64,000 nucleotides of DNA from the NCBI RefSeq assembly GCF_018332715.1, contig NZ_BOQP01000025.1, positions 62,001 to 126,000 of the forward strand. Reading direction: 5' to 3'. This DNA comes from Winogradskya consettensis (GTDB lineage Bacteria > Actinomycetota > Actinomycetes > Mycobacteriales > Micromonosporaceae). How positions within the stretch are numbered: position 1 is the stretch's first letter; each line of letters starts with the position of its first letter. The translations under genes and the position numbers were made by a program. Below are positions 33,709-42,074 of this stretch, piece by piece. The notes beneath the pieces were generated by a model. It saw only the letters and a list, made by a program, of their open reading frames with translations, did not search any database and was not told the DNA's origin.

Positions 33709-34173
33709 TCAGACGCGGGCCGCGGCCACGGCTTCCTGCAGGCCGCGAGCTGCCAGCCGGTCGGCCCGCTCGTTCTCGGGATGCCCGGCGTGGCCCTTCA
33801 CCCAGTGCCACTGCACGTCATGACGGCGCACGGCCGTGTCGAGGAGCTGCCAGAGGTCGACGTTCTTCACCGGCTGCTTCGCCGAGGTCTGCCAGCCGTT
33901 GGCCTTCCAGCGTGGCAGCCATTTCGTGATGCCGTCCCGCACGTAGATGCTGTCCGTGTAGAGCAGCACGGTCAGAGGCGCGCGGTTGAGGCTTTCCAGC
34001 GCGCGAATGGGGGCCATCAGTTCCATGCGGTTGTTGGTCGTCTGGCCGGCTTCGCCGCCGCAGAGATCCTTCTCACTGGTGCCCCAACGCAGCACCGCAC
34101 CCCAGCCCCCGGGTCCCGGGTTGGGCACGCACGCGCCATCCGTGTAGATCTCCACCGCACTGACCGGACTCAT
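33709..34173 (-). CDS. rnhA: Ribonuclease HI
   Basis: A 154-residue enzyme that cuts RNA in RNA:DNA hybrids. The catalytic acidic residues are in IYTDGACVPNPGPGGW, NNRMELMAPIRAL, LLYTDSIYVRDG and HPENERADRLA. The handle region KWLPRWKANGWQ is that of the E. coli-type enzyme, and the length matches it. It is expressed as a single gene, 33 bp downstream (in the minus direction) of which the luciferase-like gene starts. Confidence 0.96.
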   Translation of the reverse strand: MSPVSAVEIYTDGACVPNPGPGGWGAVLRWGTSEKDLCGGEAGQTTNNRMELMAPIRALESLNRAPLTVLLYTDSIYVRDGITKWLPRWKANGWQTSAKQPVKNVDLWQLLDTAVRRHDVQWHWVKGHAGHPENERADRLAARGLQEAVAAARV

Positions 34174-34309
34174 GGCGGGAAACCCTACAAGGCGGGCAGT
34201 GTCAGGCCGCCGACCCGGTGACCTGCGTGACGTTGCAGGTCCCGGGGGGAACCGTTGCCGGATCGGCGGCCTGCCCCCGCAGACTCATTTCCAAGAGCGT
34301 CGCCAGGTG

Positions 34310-34327
34310 CTTGGGAGCGCTCCCAAG
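34310..34327. promoter_or_regulatory. CebR-like palindromic operator
   Basis: CTTGGGAGCGCTCCCAAG is a perfect 18-bp palindrome whose core TGGGAGCGCTCCCA equals the known Streptomyces CebR (cellobiose regulator) box. It lies 76 bp before the ABC ATPase at 34403, in a 229-bp gap shared with rnhA. A related site occurs at 43623. Confidence 0.7.
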
Positions 34328-34402
34328 GCCGAGCATACCGGCAAACGGCGGTCTGGGCCACACCCCGGGGGTTCCCCGCGAAGTGCCAAGTACAGTTCGG
34401 GC

Positions 34403-35317
34403 ATGCTTGAGAACGCCGTCGAGGTGCGGGACGTCGTCGTCAAGTACGGCGAGGTCACAGCCGTTGACGGAGTGTCACTTTCCGTCCCGCGCGGTTCGAT
34501 CCTTGCCCTGCTCGGCAACAACGGCGCCGGAAAGACAAGCCTGCTCCAGGTCTGCGAAGGTTTCCGCGGCCCGGACGGCGGTTCTGCGCGGGTGCTCGGC
34601 CTCGATCCGATAGCCGATCACGACGACCTCATGCCGCGGCTCGGCATCATGCTGCAGTCGGGCGGCGTCTATCCATGGGCCACCGCAGGGGAGATCCTCC
34701 GGCTTTTCGCATCGTACGCAGCCGATCCGCTCGACGTGGACATGCTGCTCGATCGCCTCGGCCTGCGGAAGTTCGCCAAGACCCGGTTCCGCCGGCTCTC
34801 CGGCGGCGAGCAGCAGCGACTCTCCCTTGCCGTCGCGCTCGTCGGCCGCCCCGAGCTGGTCTTCCTCGACGAGCCGACGGCCGGCATGGACGTCGGCGCC
34901 CGGCAGACCACGTGGGAGCTCGTCGACAGCCTGCGCGCCGACGGCGTCTCGGTGCTGCTCACCACCCACCTGCTCGACGAGGCCGAAAGTCTGGCCGACC
35001 ACGTGGTCATCATGGACAACGGCACCGTCGCGGCAACCGGCACGCCCGCCGAGCTCACGGCCGCTGCCGGCATCGACCTCCTGCAGGTGCGGGCTGAGCC
35101 CGGCCTCGCCATAGCGACGCTCGCCGAGCAACTCGACGCCAAGGTGACGGAGGACGGCCCCGGCGAGTATGCGATCGCGGGCACGCTCGACACGGAGTCG
35201 CTCGCCGAGGTGCTGGCCTGGTTCGCGCGGGCCGGGGCTCAGGTCACCGCGGTCAACACCCGCCGCCGCACGCTCGAAGACGTCTACCTGGCCCTGACCG
35301 CGGGAGCGACCCGATGA
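34403..35317 (+). CDS. ABC transporter ATP-binding protein
   Basis: A 304-residue ATPase. Walker A is GNNGAGKTS, the signature is RLSGGEQQRLSLA, Walker B with Glu is LVFLDEPTAGMDVGAR, and the switch is TTHLLDEAESLA. The C-terminal extension (about 220-304) with NTRRRTLEDVYLALT is typical of ABC-2 exporters. The ATG at 34403 lies well inside a longer open frame and starts where family similarity begins. It pairs with the overlapping permease gene and is the first gene of a six-gene run ending with a two-component system. Confidence 0.92.
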   Translation: MLENAVEVRDVVVKYGEVTAVDGVSLSVPRGSILALLGNNGAGKTSLLQVCEGFRGPDGGSARVLGLDPIADHDDLMPRLGIMLQSGGVYPWATAGEILRLFASYAADPLDVDMLLDRLGLRKFAKTRFRRLSGGEQQRLSLAVALVGRPELVFLDEPTAGMDVGARQTTWELVDSLRADGVSVLLTTHLLDEAESLADHVVIMDNGTVAATGTPAELTAAAGIDLLQVRAEPGLAIATLAEQLDAKVTEDGPGEYAIAGTLDTESLAEVLAWFARAGAQVTAVNTRRRTLEDVYLALTAGATR

Positions 35318-36075
35318 CAACCGGAACCTTCACCCCGTCGCCGGGTCGCGCTCCGATGCGCGACATCCTCAAGAGTCAGGTACGCATGGAGCTCGTGCTC
35401 ACCGCCCGCCGCGGTGAAGCCGTCGTGCTGGCCATGGGCGTGCCGCTGCTCGTGCTGCTGGGCGCCGGTCTCACCGAGGCCACCAACGTGCCCACCGACG
35501 ACAGGCTCGGCTACGTGGTGCCCGGCGTGCTCGCCCTGACGGTGATGTCCACCGCGTTCACGGGGCAGGCGATCACGACCGGCTATGAGCGCAGCTACGG
35601 CGTGTTGAAAAGGCTCGGCGCCTCCCCGCTCACCCGCCCCGGCCTGCTCTTCTCGAAGACCGCGGCGATCCTCTGCCTGGTCGGCATCCAGATCCTCGCG
35701 CTGGCGCTGGTCGGCGTGGTCGTCGGCTGGCGTCCCGATTTCTCACACGTGCTGCCCGCCGTCGGGGTCACGGTGCTGGCGACCGCCGCCTACTGCGGGT
35801 TCGCCCTGCTCATCGCCAGTTTGCTGCGCCCGGAGACGGTGACCGCGGGGGCAACGTTGATCTACGTGCTGATGCTGGCCGCCGGTGGCATCATGTTCGC
35901 CGCTCCCGATCTGGGCACGGCGGGATATTTCGTGCTCCCGCTGGCCGCGCACGCCCAGGCGTTGCGTGACACGCTCACGGACGGTACCGCGGTGCCGGGC
36001 TCGATCTGGCTCAGCCTCACGCTCTGGGCCGCCGTCGCGCTGACGCTGGCCGCGCGCAAGTTCCGCTGGGAGTAG
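35314..36075 (+). CDS. ABC-2 type permease
   Basis: A 253-residue permease with six hydrophobic segments. VMSTAFTGQAITTGYERSYG followed by VLKRLGASPLTR is the conserved ABC-2 loop after TM2. It overlaps the ATPase gene by 4 bp and has two short charged ends. Together they form an exporter; the ATPase/permease pair resembles those near haem or respiratory genes in other actinobacteria, but no such genes are adjacent here. Confidence 0.9.
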   Translation: MTTGTFTPSPGRAPMRDILKSQVRMELVLTARRGEAVVLAMGVPLLVLLGAGLTEATNVPTDDRLGYVVPGVLALTVMSTAFTGQAITTGYERSYGVLKRLGASPLTRPGLLFSKTAAILCLVGIQILALALVGVVVGWRPDFSHVLPAVGVTVLATAAYCGFALLIASLLRPETVTAGATLIYVLMLAAGGIMFAAPDLGTAGYFVLPLAAHAQALRDTLTDGTAVPGSIWLSLTLWAAVALTLAARKFRWE

Positions 36076-36083
36076 TCACGCGG

Positions 36084-36105
36084 CTGTCCACCGAACGGTG
36101 GACAG
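36084..36105. promoter_or_regulatory. 22-bp perfect palindrome between the two ABC pairs
   Basis: Arms CTGTCCACCG and CGGTGGACAG are separated by only AA, 8 bp after the first permease and 57 bp before the next ATPase. The tiny spacer makes it look more like a TetR-type operator than a terminator, although a hairpin with a GAAC loop is possible. TTGACC at 36109-36114 could be a -35. Confidence 0.45.
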
Positions 36106-36162
36106 TGGTTGACCGTCACTCGGTCGTCCCGCGAAACGGCCCGGCCCGGCAGGCTCAACGGC

Positions 36163-36990
36163 ATGACCGCGATAAATGTCAGGGGCCTCCGGAAGACCTA
36201 CGGATCCCACCACGCCGTCGATGGCCTTGACCTCGATGTCGAGGTCGGCGAAGTGTTCGCCCTGCTCGGTCCCAACGGCGCAGGCAAGACCACCACCGTC
36301 GAGATTCTCGAGGGGCACCGTCGTCGCACCTCCGGCGAGGTCACCGTGCTCGGCCTCGACCCAGGGCACGCCGACCGGCACTGGCGGGCGCGCATCGGCA
36401 TCGTGCTGCAATCCACATCCGACGCCGCCGACCTCACCGTGCACGAGATCGTGCGGCATATCGGCGGCTGCTACCCCAACCCCCGCGGGGCCGCCGAGGT
36501 CATCGATCTCGTCGGCCTCACCGACAAGTCCAAGGCCAAGGTCCGCACTCTCTCCGGCGGCCAGCGCCGCCGGCTCGACGTCGCGCTCGGGATCGTCGGG
36601 CGCCCCGAGATCGTATTTCTCGACGAGCCCACCACCGGCTTCGACCCCGAGGCGCGGCGGCAGTTCTGGCATCTCATCCGCAGGCTCTCCGCCGAGGGCA
36701 GCACGATCCTGCTGACCACGCACTATCTGGACGAGGCCGAGGCGCTCGCCGATCGGCTCGCCGTCATCGCCGACGGTGCCATCGTGGCCGAGGGGACGCC
36801 CGCGACGCTCGGCGGCCGGGCCACCGCGGAGGCCGTGGTGAGCTGGTCCGGCGGTCACCGCGAGCACGCGGCCGACCCGGTCGCCCTGATCATGCGGCTG
36901 GTCGCGGAGGGTGCCGATCTCACCGGCCTGACCGTCACCCGTCCCACGCTGGAGGACACCTATCTCGCCCTGATCGGAGAAGCTCGATGA
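36163..36990 (+). CDS. ABC transporter ATP-binding protein (second pair)
   Basis: A 275-residue ATPase. Walker A is GPNGAGKTT, the signature is TLSGGQRRRLDVA, Walker B is IVFLDEPTTGFDPEAR, and the switch is TTHYLDEAEALA. It begins at the ATG MTAINVRGLRKTYG; the upstream 18 codons are unlikely to be translated. It overlaps the following permease gene by 4 bp. Similar to but distinct from the ATPase at 34403, so the cluster may hold two exporters or a duplicated one. Confidence 0.92.
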   Translation: MTAINVRGLRKTYGSHHAVDGLDLDVEVGEVFALLGPNGAGKTTTVEILEGHRRRTSGEVTVLGLDPGHADRHWRARIGIVLQSTSDAADLTVHEIVRHIGGCYPNPRGAAEVIDLVGLTDKSKAKVRTLSGGQRRRLDVALGIVGRPEIVFLDEPTTGFDPEARRQFWHLIRRLSAEGSTILLTTHYLDEAEALADRLAVIADGAIVAEGTPATLGGRATAEAVVSWSGGHREHAADPVALIMRLVAEGADLTGLTVTRPTLEDTYLALIGEAR

Positions 36991-37808
36991 CCACGACGTC
37001 TCTCGCACCCGCGGTGAGCACCCTGACGATCGGTGTCCGGCGCGGCGGGATCGAGCTCCTGCAATTCATGCGGGACAAGACCTCGCTCATCTTCACGTTC
37101 TTCTTCCCCGCGATGTTGCTGCTGCTCTTCGGGGCGATCTTCACCGACAGCTACGACCTGCCCGGGCTCAGCGCAGCCCAGGTGTTCACCTCCAGCATGA
37201 TCGCCTACGGGGTGATCTCGACCTCGTTCATCACGATGGGCGTCGGCATCGCGACCGATCGGGAGGACGGCACGCTCAAGCGGCTGCGTGGCACACCGGT
37301 CACCGCCACCGCCTATTTCCTGGGCAAGCTGATCCTGGTGGCCGCGTTGACCGCGGGGGAGGTCGTGGTGCTGCTCGCGGTCGGGGTGCTCGTCTTCGAC
37401 ATGCCGTTGCCGTCCGAGGCGGGCCGCTGGGTGACCTTCGCGTGGCTGTTCGTGCTGAGCGTGACGTCCTGCGGTCTGCTCGGCATCGCCGCCAGCGCCC
37501 TGGTCCGCAATTCCCGCACGGCCGGCGCGGTGCTCAACGTTCCGGTCGTCGCCCTGCAGTTCCTCTCCGGTGTCTTCATCCACCCGATCACCCAGCTGCC
37601 CGACTGGATGATCACCTTCGCGTCGGTCTTCCCGGTCAAGTGGATGGCTCAGGGCTTCCGTTCGGTCTTCCTGCCGGACGCCGCCACCACTTTCGAAGCG
37701 GGGGGTGCCTGGGAGCACGGGCGTATCGCCTTGGTTCTCGGTGCCTGGTGTGTGGTCGGATTGGTGCTGTGCCTGACCACGTTCCGCTGGACGAGCCGAC
37801 GCGACTGA
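36987..37808 (+). CDS. ABC-2 type permease (second pair)
   Basis: A 273-residue permease with six hydrophobic segments. IEDREDGTLKRL-type loop is present as GIATDREDGTLKRLRGTPVT, and SGVFIHPITQLPDWM precedes the last segment, as in daunorubicin/NodJ-type exporters. It is coupled to the ATPase before it and to the kinase after it (TGATG). Confidence 0.9.
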   Translation: MTTTSLAPAVSTLTIGVRRGGIELLQFMRDKTSLIFTFFFPAMLLLLFGAIFTDSYDLPGLSAAQVFTSSMIAYGVISTSFITMGVGIATDREDGTLKRLRGTPVTATAYFLGKLILVAALTAGEVVVLLAVGVLVFDMPLPSEAGRWVTFAWLFVLSVTSCGLLGIAASALVRNSRTAGAVLNVPVVALQFLSGVFIHPITQLPDWMITFASVFPVKWMAQGFRSVFLPDAATTFEAGGAWEHGRIALVLGAWCVVGLVLCLTTFRWTSRRD

Positions 37809-38920
37809 TGCCTCAAGGATTCTGGGACCTCTTCTTCGCGGTGGTGCTGGTCGGCGTGGGCGTGACGGTGGCCTTCGAGCGAGGCCCCGACACTGCTTAC
37901 GCGGAGCTGGCGATCGTGGCCATCGCCGGTCTCTACGGGCTCTGGGGGCGTCGCGTGGTGCGTGATGGGCGCGCAGCAGCCTGGTATGCGGCGACGATCG
38001 TGCTCGCCTTCGCGGCCGGCTCGTATGTGGTCGGGACCGTCAACTACGTGCTGTTCGCGGTCTGCCCGATGTTGTTCCTGATCCTGACGCTGCGTAAGGC
38101 GATTATCGCCGTGGTCGCCGCCAACCTCGTACCGATCCTTGCCGGCTACGTCCGTGGCGGCCAGGACTACGAGTTCGTCACGGTGTACGGCCCGATCTTC
38201 GTCATGACCACCGTGGTCTCCGCCGGCTTCGGACTGTTCATCACCAGGGTCATGGGAGAGAGCCAGGAACGGGCCCAGCTCATCACCGAGCTTGAGAGCA
38301 GCCGAGCCGAAGTCGGCCGGCTCTCGCACGAGGCCGGGGTCGCCGCGGAGCGCACCCGGCTGGCCGGCGAGATCCACGACACGCTCGCCCAGGGCTTCAC
38401 CAGCATCATCACGTTGCTTCAGGCCGCCGACCCGAAGCTTGCCGACGAGCGGCTGCGACTGGCCGTCGAGACGGCGAAGGAGAACCTGGCCGAGTCCCGT
38501 GCCCTGGTCGCGGCCCTGACGCCTTCCGCCCTGGGCACGGACTCGCTGCCCGATGCGCTGCGCCGCCAGGTCACCCGGGCAGCGACGAACGGCACCCCCG
38601 CCACCGCGACGTTCCGCACGACCGGGGAGCCGCGCCACCTGCCGACCGCGCTCGAGGTCGTGCTGCTGCGGACGACGCAGGAAGCGCTCACCAACATCCG
38701 CCGGCATGCCGGGGCGACCGAGGTGACGGTGGTGCTCGCCTATGCCGTGGGTCGGGTCCGGCTGACTGTTCGCGACAACGGTTGCGGGTTCACCGGCGGG
38801 GAGTCTCCCGGGTTCGGTCTCAACGGAATGCGGTCCAGAGCCGAGCAGGCCGGGGGCACGCTGTCCGTGCGGAGCGCCCCGGGCCAGGGCACCACCGTCG
38901 AATTGGAGGTCCCGGCATGA
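37808..38920 (+). CDS. Sensor histidine kinase (NarL type)
   Basis: A 370-residue membrane kinase. Four or five hydrophobic segments lie in about residues 5-145, then a short coiled coil (ESQERAQLITELESSRAEVG). The phospho-acceptor is in LAGEIHDTLAQGFTSI. The HATPase domain has TQEALTNIRRHAGATE and DNGCGFTGGESPGFGLNG. It is coupled to the permease before and the regulator after. It presumably senses the compound exported by the ABC systems or damage it causes. Confidence 0.92.
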   Translation: MPQGFWDLFFAVVLVGVGVTVAFERGPDTAYAELAIVAIAGLYGLWGRRVVRDGRAAAWYAATIVLAFAAGSYVVGTVNYVLFAVCPMLFLILTLRKAIIAVVAANLVPILAGYVRGGQDYEFVTVYGPIFVMTTVVSAGFGLFITRVMGESQERAQLITELESSRAEVGRLSHEAGVAAERTRLAGEIHDTLAQGFTSIITLLQAADPKLADERLRLAVETAKENLAESRALVAALTPSALGTDSLPDALRRQVTRAATNGTPATATFRTTGEPRHLPTALEVVLLRTTQEALTNIRRHAGATEVTVVLAYAVGRVRLTVRDNGCGFTGGESPGFGLNGMRSRAEQAGGTLSVRSAPGQGTTVELEVPA

Positions 38921-39534
38921 TTCGGATCCTGCTGGTGGACGATCATCCCGTGGTCCGGCACGGGCTGCGGGGGATGTTGGAGATCGAGGCCGACCTCAAC
39001 GTGGTCGGGGAAGCTTCTTCGGGTGCCGAGGGTGTCGCCCTCGCCGTGCAGCTGCGGCCCGACATCGTGCTGATGGATCTGCGGATGCCGGGTGGAGACG
39101 GGGTCGAGGCGACCGGTGCGATTCTGGGGCGGGTGCCGGGCGTGCGGGTGCTGGTGCTCACGACCTACGAGTCGGACCGTGACATCCTGCGCGCGATCGA
39201 GGCCGGTGCCGGGGGTTACCTGCTGAAGGACACGACCCCGGCCGACCTGGCGACGGCGGTCCGGGCCGCCGCCCGGGGCGAGATGGTGCTTGCGCCGAGC
39301 GTTGCCTCCACGCTGGTGCGGCAGGTTCGCAGTCCTGCCGTGCCGAGCCTCTCGGCCCGGGAAGCGGAGGTGCTGCGGCTGGTGGCCCGCGGGGCGACCA
39401 ACTCCGACATCGGCCGCGGGCTGGGCATCTCCGAGGCGACGGTCAAAACGCACCTGCTGCGGGCCTTCAACAAATTGGGCGTCGACGACCGCACCGCCGC
39501 CGTCACCAGGGCCATGGAGCTCGGAATGCTCTGA
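38917..39534 (+). CDS. NarL-family response regulator
   Basis: A 205-residue regulator. The receiver has RILLVDDHPVVRHG, VLMDLRMPGGDG and GYLLKDT; the LuxR HTH has LSAREAEVLRLVARGATN and SEATVKTHLLRAFNKLG. The start overlaps the kinase stop (ATGA). It is the last gene of the ABC/two-component operon and probably its autoregulator; the palindrome at 36084 could be a target but no half-site evidence links them. Confidence 0.93.
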   Translation: MIRILLVDDHPVVRHGLRGMLEIEADLNVVGEASSGAEGVALAVQLRPDIVLMDLRMPGGDGVEATGAILGRVPGVRVLVLTTYESDRDILRAIEAGAGGYLLKDTTPADLATAVRAAARGEMVLAPSVASTLVRQVRSPAVPSLSAREAEVLRLVARGATNSDIGRGLGISEATVKTHLLRAFNKLGVDDRTAAVTRAMELGML

Positions 39535-39629
39535 CGAGCATCCACAGGAAGCGCTCAGCAGGGCCACAGGGCTGAGAGAGGTTGCCCCCGCACATTGGTT
39601 GAGTCGTCAACAAAGAGGGAGGCGATCCG

Positions 39630-39989
39630 ATGGACCGGGACAAGGCACTACGCCGCACTACCGCGATCACAGGAGCGCTCGTGGCAGCCGGCATCGCCGG
39701 CACGCTGGCAGCGGGGGTGGCGGCCCATGCCGCGACCACCTCCAGTAGCAGCACTTCCACCAGCACGGACTCCTCCACGACCACCGACAGCACCGACTCC
39801 AGCAGCACCGGCTCTAGCAGCACCGACACTTCGGGCAGCGACTCTGCGGGCAGCAGCAGTTCGAGCAGTGACAGTTCGAGCAGTGACAGCAGCTCCAGCG
39901 GTTCGAGCAGTGACAGCTCCAGCAGCAACTCGCCGCAGCTTTCCAGCGGGGGCAGCGACTCCGGGCAATCGACGTCGGGAGGTTCCTGA
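39630..39989 (+). CDS. Exported Ser-rich low-complexity protein
   Basis: A 119-residue protein. A basic N-terminus and hydrophobic segment (about 9-33, ending GVAAHA) look like a signal peptide. The remaining 85 residues are almost entirely Ser, Thr, Asp and Gly and should be disordered and extracellular. There is no globular FMN-binding domain, although operons of this layout usually begin with one. Local DSSSTGSS is loosely like the ApbE target motif (D-x3-S/T-G-A-T/S), so it could be flavinylated, but this is speculative. GAGGGAGG precedes the ATG and the ApbE gene follows after 1 bp. Confidence 0.7.
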   Translation: MDRDKALRRTTAITGALVAAGIAGTLAAGVAAHAATTSSSSTSTSTDSSTTTDSTDSSSTGSSSTDTSGSDSAGSSSSSSDSSSSDSSSSGSSSDSSSSNSPQLSSGGSDSGQSTSGGS

Positions 39990-39990
39990 G

Positions 39991-40905
39991 ATGCCGTTGA
40001 TCGAGATGCTTCCGGTCGGCGCCGACACCGCGCAGTGGTCCGTCTGGGGCACCACCGCGCGCATCGTGGTCACCGACCCGGCCGCTGTCGAGGACGCCGC
40101 AGCCCTGGTCCGCGCCGAGCTGGCCGCCGTCGACGCCGCCTGCAGCCGGTTCCGGCCCGACTCCGAGCTGCGCGACGCCTGCCGGTCCCGGGGGCTGCCC
40201 GTGACCGTCAGCCCGCTGCTGGCCGACCTCGTTGGCGCCGCCCTGGCCGCCGCACGGCAGACCGGCGGGGACGTCGACCCGACCGTCGGCGGGGCGTTGT
40301 GCGGGCTCGGCTACGACCGGGACTTCGCTGCGATCACCGGGCAGCAGGTGGCCCCCGCCGTCCGCGTCTTCGCCACGCCCGACTGGCGCAGCGTCCGGCT
40401 CGACGGAGAGTTGCTGACCGTGCCGGACGGCGTCCTGCTGGACCTCGGCGCCACTGCCAAAGCCGCCGCCGCGGACAGGGCCGCTGCCCGGGTGGCTGTG
40501 CAGCTAGGGGTCGGCGTCATGGTTGCTCTCGGCGGGGACATCGCCACCGCCGGGCCCGCGCCCGACGGCGGATGGCGGGTGCTCGTGCAGGACCGGCCCG
40601 GCGACCCGAGCTGCGTGATCCGGCTCCCAGCCGGCGCCGCCCTCGCCACGTCCAGCACGGCCGGCCGCGTCTGGGGCCGTCCCGGCGAGCAGCTGCACCA
40701 CATCCTCGACCCGCGGACCGGGCTTCCGGTGAGCCCGGTCTGGCGTACGGTCTCCGTCGCCGCATTCTCGTGCCTGCGAGCCAACACACTGAGCACCGCC
40801 GCGATCGTCCGCGGGCACGGGGCGGTCGACCTGCTCGGGAATGTCCCGTCGAGGCTCGTCACCCCGGGCCTGGACGAGACGCGGCTGGGCGGGTGGCCGG
40901 AATGA
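39991..40905 (+). CDS. apbE: ApbE-family FAD:protein FMN transferase
   Basis: A 304-residue flavin transferase. Family motifs: MWG-like start as SVWGTTARIVV, DAACSRFRPDSELRDAC, the TVGGALCGLGYDR region, DLGATAKAAAADRAA (the KGYAVD-like substrate site), GDIATAGPAPDGGW and HHILDPRTGLPVS with the Mg-binding site. It covalently attaches FMN to Thr or Ser of exported proteins. No signal peptide is obvious, so it may act in the cytoplasm or be exported by another route. It is coupled to the ferric-reductase-like gene (ATGA). Its substrate is not evident in the operon. Confidence 0.9.
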   Translation: MPLIEMLPVGADTAQWSVWGTTARIVVTDPAAVEDAAALVRAELAAVDAACSRFRPDSELRDACRSRGLPVTVSPLLADLVGAALAAARQTGGDVDPTVGGALCGLGYDRDFAAITGQQVAPAVRVFATPDWRSVRLDGELLTVPDGVLLDLGATAKAAAADRAAARVAVQLGVGVMVALGGDIATAGPAPDGGWRVLVQDRPGDPSCVIRLPAGAALATSSTAGRVWGRPGEQLHHILDPRTGLPVSPVWRTVSVAAFSCLRANTLSTAAIVRGHGAVDLLGNVPSRLVTPGLDETRLGGWPE

Positions 40906-42074
40906 CCGACGCCCTCTGGTATTTCGGGCGCGGCACCGGGCTGGTCTCGCTCGTCCTGCTCTCCATCGTGGTCGCCCTGGGCATCGGCGCGCGCTCCGGG
41001 CAGCCCGCGTTCGGCCTGCCCCGCTTCGCCGTCAACCTCCTGCACCGCAACGCCGCGCTGCTCGCGGTGGTCTTCCTCGCCGGACATGTGGTCAGCCTCT
41101 ACTTCGACCCGTACGCCCAACTGCGCTTCTTCGACCTCTTCGTGCCCTTCACCGGCGCCTACCGCCCGTTCTGGCTGGGCCTGGGCACCCTCGCCTTCGA
41201 CCTGATCATCGCGCTGATCGTGACCAGCCTCCTGCGCCAACGACTGGGCGCCCGCGCCTGGCGTGCCGTGCACTGGCTCGCCTACCTCTGCTGGCCCATC
41301 GCGGTGCTCCACGGCCTCCAAACCGGCACGGACGGCAGCACCTGGTGGCTGCGCACAGTCACCGCCACCTCGGTCGCCCTGGTCCTCGCCGCCCTGACCT
41401 GGCGCCTGACCCCAGCCTTCAACCCCCACCCCACCCGAGCCCCCCGCCGCCGCCCAACCCCGGCCGCCACCACCGGTCCATCACCCACCCCAGACCCAAC
41501 CCGAGCCGTCCAGGCCGGGCCACCTCGCTTCGGGCCGCCTCGCTCCGGGCCGCCTCGCTCCAGGCAAGTCCGGGCCACGGAGGTCCACGCGGGTCAAAAC
41601 CCCGGGCAGGCCCAGGCGGGGCAGGTCCAGGCCGCGGAGTTTCACGCGGGCGAGAACCATGGGCAGGTTCACGCGGGCGAGAACCATGGGCAGGTCCATG
41701 CGGGCGAGAACCATGGGCAGGTCCATGCGGGCGAGAACCATGGGCAGGTCCATGCGGGCGAGAACCATGGGCAGGTCCATGCGGGCCAGAACCACGGGCA
41801 GGTCCATGCGGGCCAGAACCACGGGCAGGTCCATGCGGGTCAGGTCCATGCGGGTCAGGTCCATGCGGGGCGGGTTCACGCAGGACAGGCCCACCCCGGG
41901 CCGGTCCAGGCAGGGCCGGTCCAGGCCGGGCAGGTCCATCTGGGGCGGGCGCATGTCGGGCAGGGGCGCGCTGGGCAAGGGCGCGTCGGGGAGGTTCAAG
42001 CCGAGGGCCTTGGATCCGGTCTGGTCGGGTCCGGGCGGGTCGAATACGGGACCGGCAAGAGGGAGGACTTCTGA
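40902..42074 (+). CDS. Ferric-reductase-like haem membrane protein with His-rich repeat tail
   Basis: A 390-residue protein. Five hydrophobic segments lie in about residues 10-170. Haem-ligand His pairs are visible in LHRNAALLAVVFLAGHVVSL (spaced 14) and VHWLAYLCWPIAVLHGLQ (spaced 13), as in ferric-reductase-type cytochromes carrying two haems. Charge distribution puts the C-terminus in the cytoplasm. Instead of an FAD/NAD domain it has a roughly 210-residue tail with a Pro/Arg-rich stretch and then eight HAGENHGQV/HAGQNHGQV repeats and shorter VHAG units, giving dozens of His. It could bind metal or shuttle electrons between the adjacent NuoF-like protein/ferredoxin and the membrane haems. 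The start overlaps apbE. Confidence 0.85.
   Translation: MTDALWYFGRGTGLVSLVLLSIVVALGIGARSGQPAFGLPRFAVNLLHRNAALLAVVFLAGHVVSLYFDPYAQLRFFDLFVPFTGAYRPFWLGLGTLAFDLIIALIVTSLLRQRLGARAWRAVHWLAYLCWPIAVLHGLQTGTDGSTWWLRTVTATSVALVLAALTWRLTPAFNPHPTRAPRRRPTPAATTGPSPTPDPTRAVQAGPPRFGPPRSGPPRSRQVRATEVHAGQNPGQAQAGQVQAAEFHAGENHGQVHAGENHGQVHAGENHGQVHAGENHGQVHAGENHGQVHAGQNHGQVHAGQNHGQVHAGQVHAGQVHAGRVHAGQAHPGPVQAGPVQAGQVHLGRAHVGQGRAGQGRVGEVQAEGLGSGLVGSGRVEYGTGKREDF
41641..41880. repeat. 27-bp tandem repeat encoding HAG(E/Q)NHGQV
   Basis: About eight near-identical 27-bp units run head to tail, followed by 15-bp derivatives encoding VHAGQ. Looser copies (VQAGQ, VHLG) extend from about 41575 to 41990. Units differ mostly at single bases (GAG/CAG, catgcg/cacgcg), indicating recent in-frame expansion. 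Confidence 0.93.

Noticed and set aside
41641..41880. CRISPR-like repeat array
   Set aside because: The 27-bp units are head to tail without unique spacers and lie inside a coding frame.
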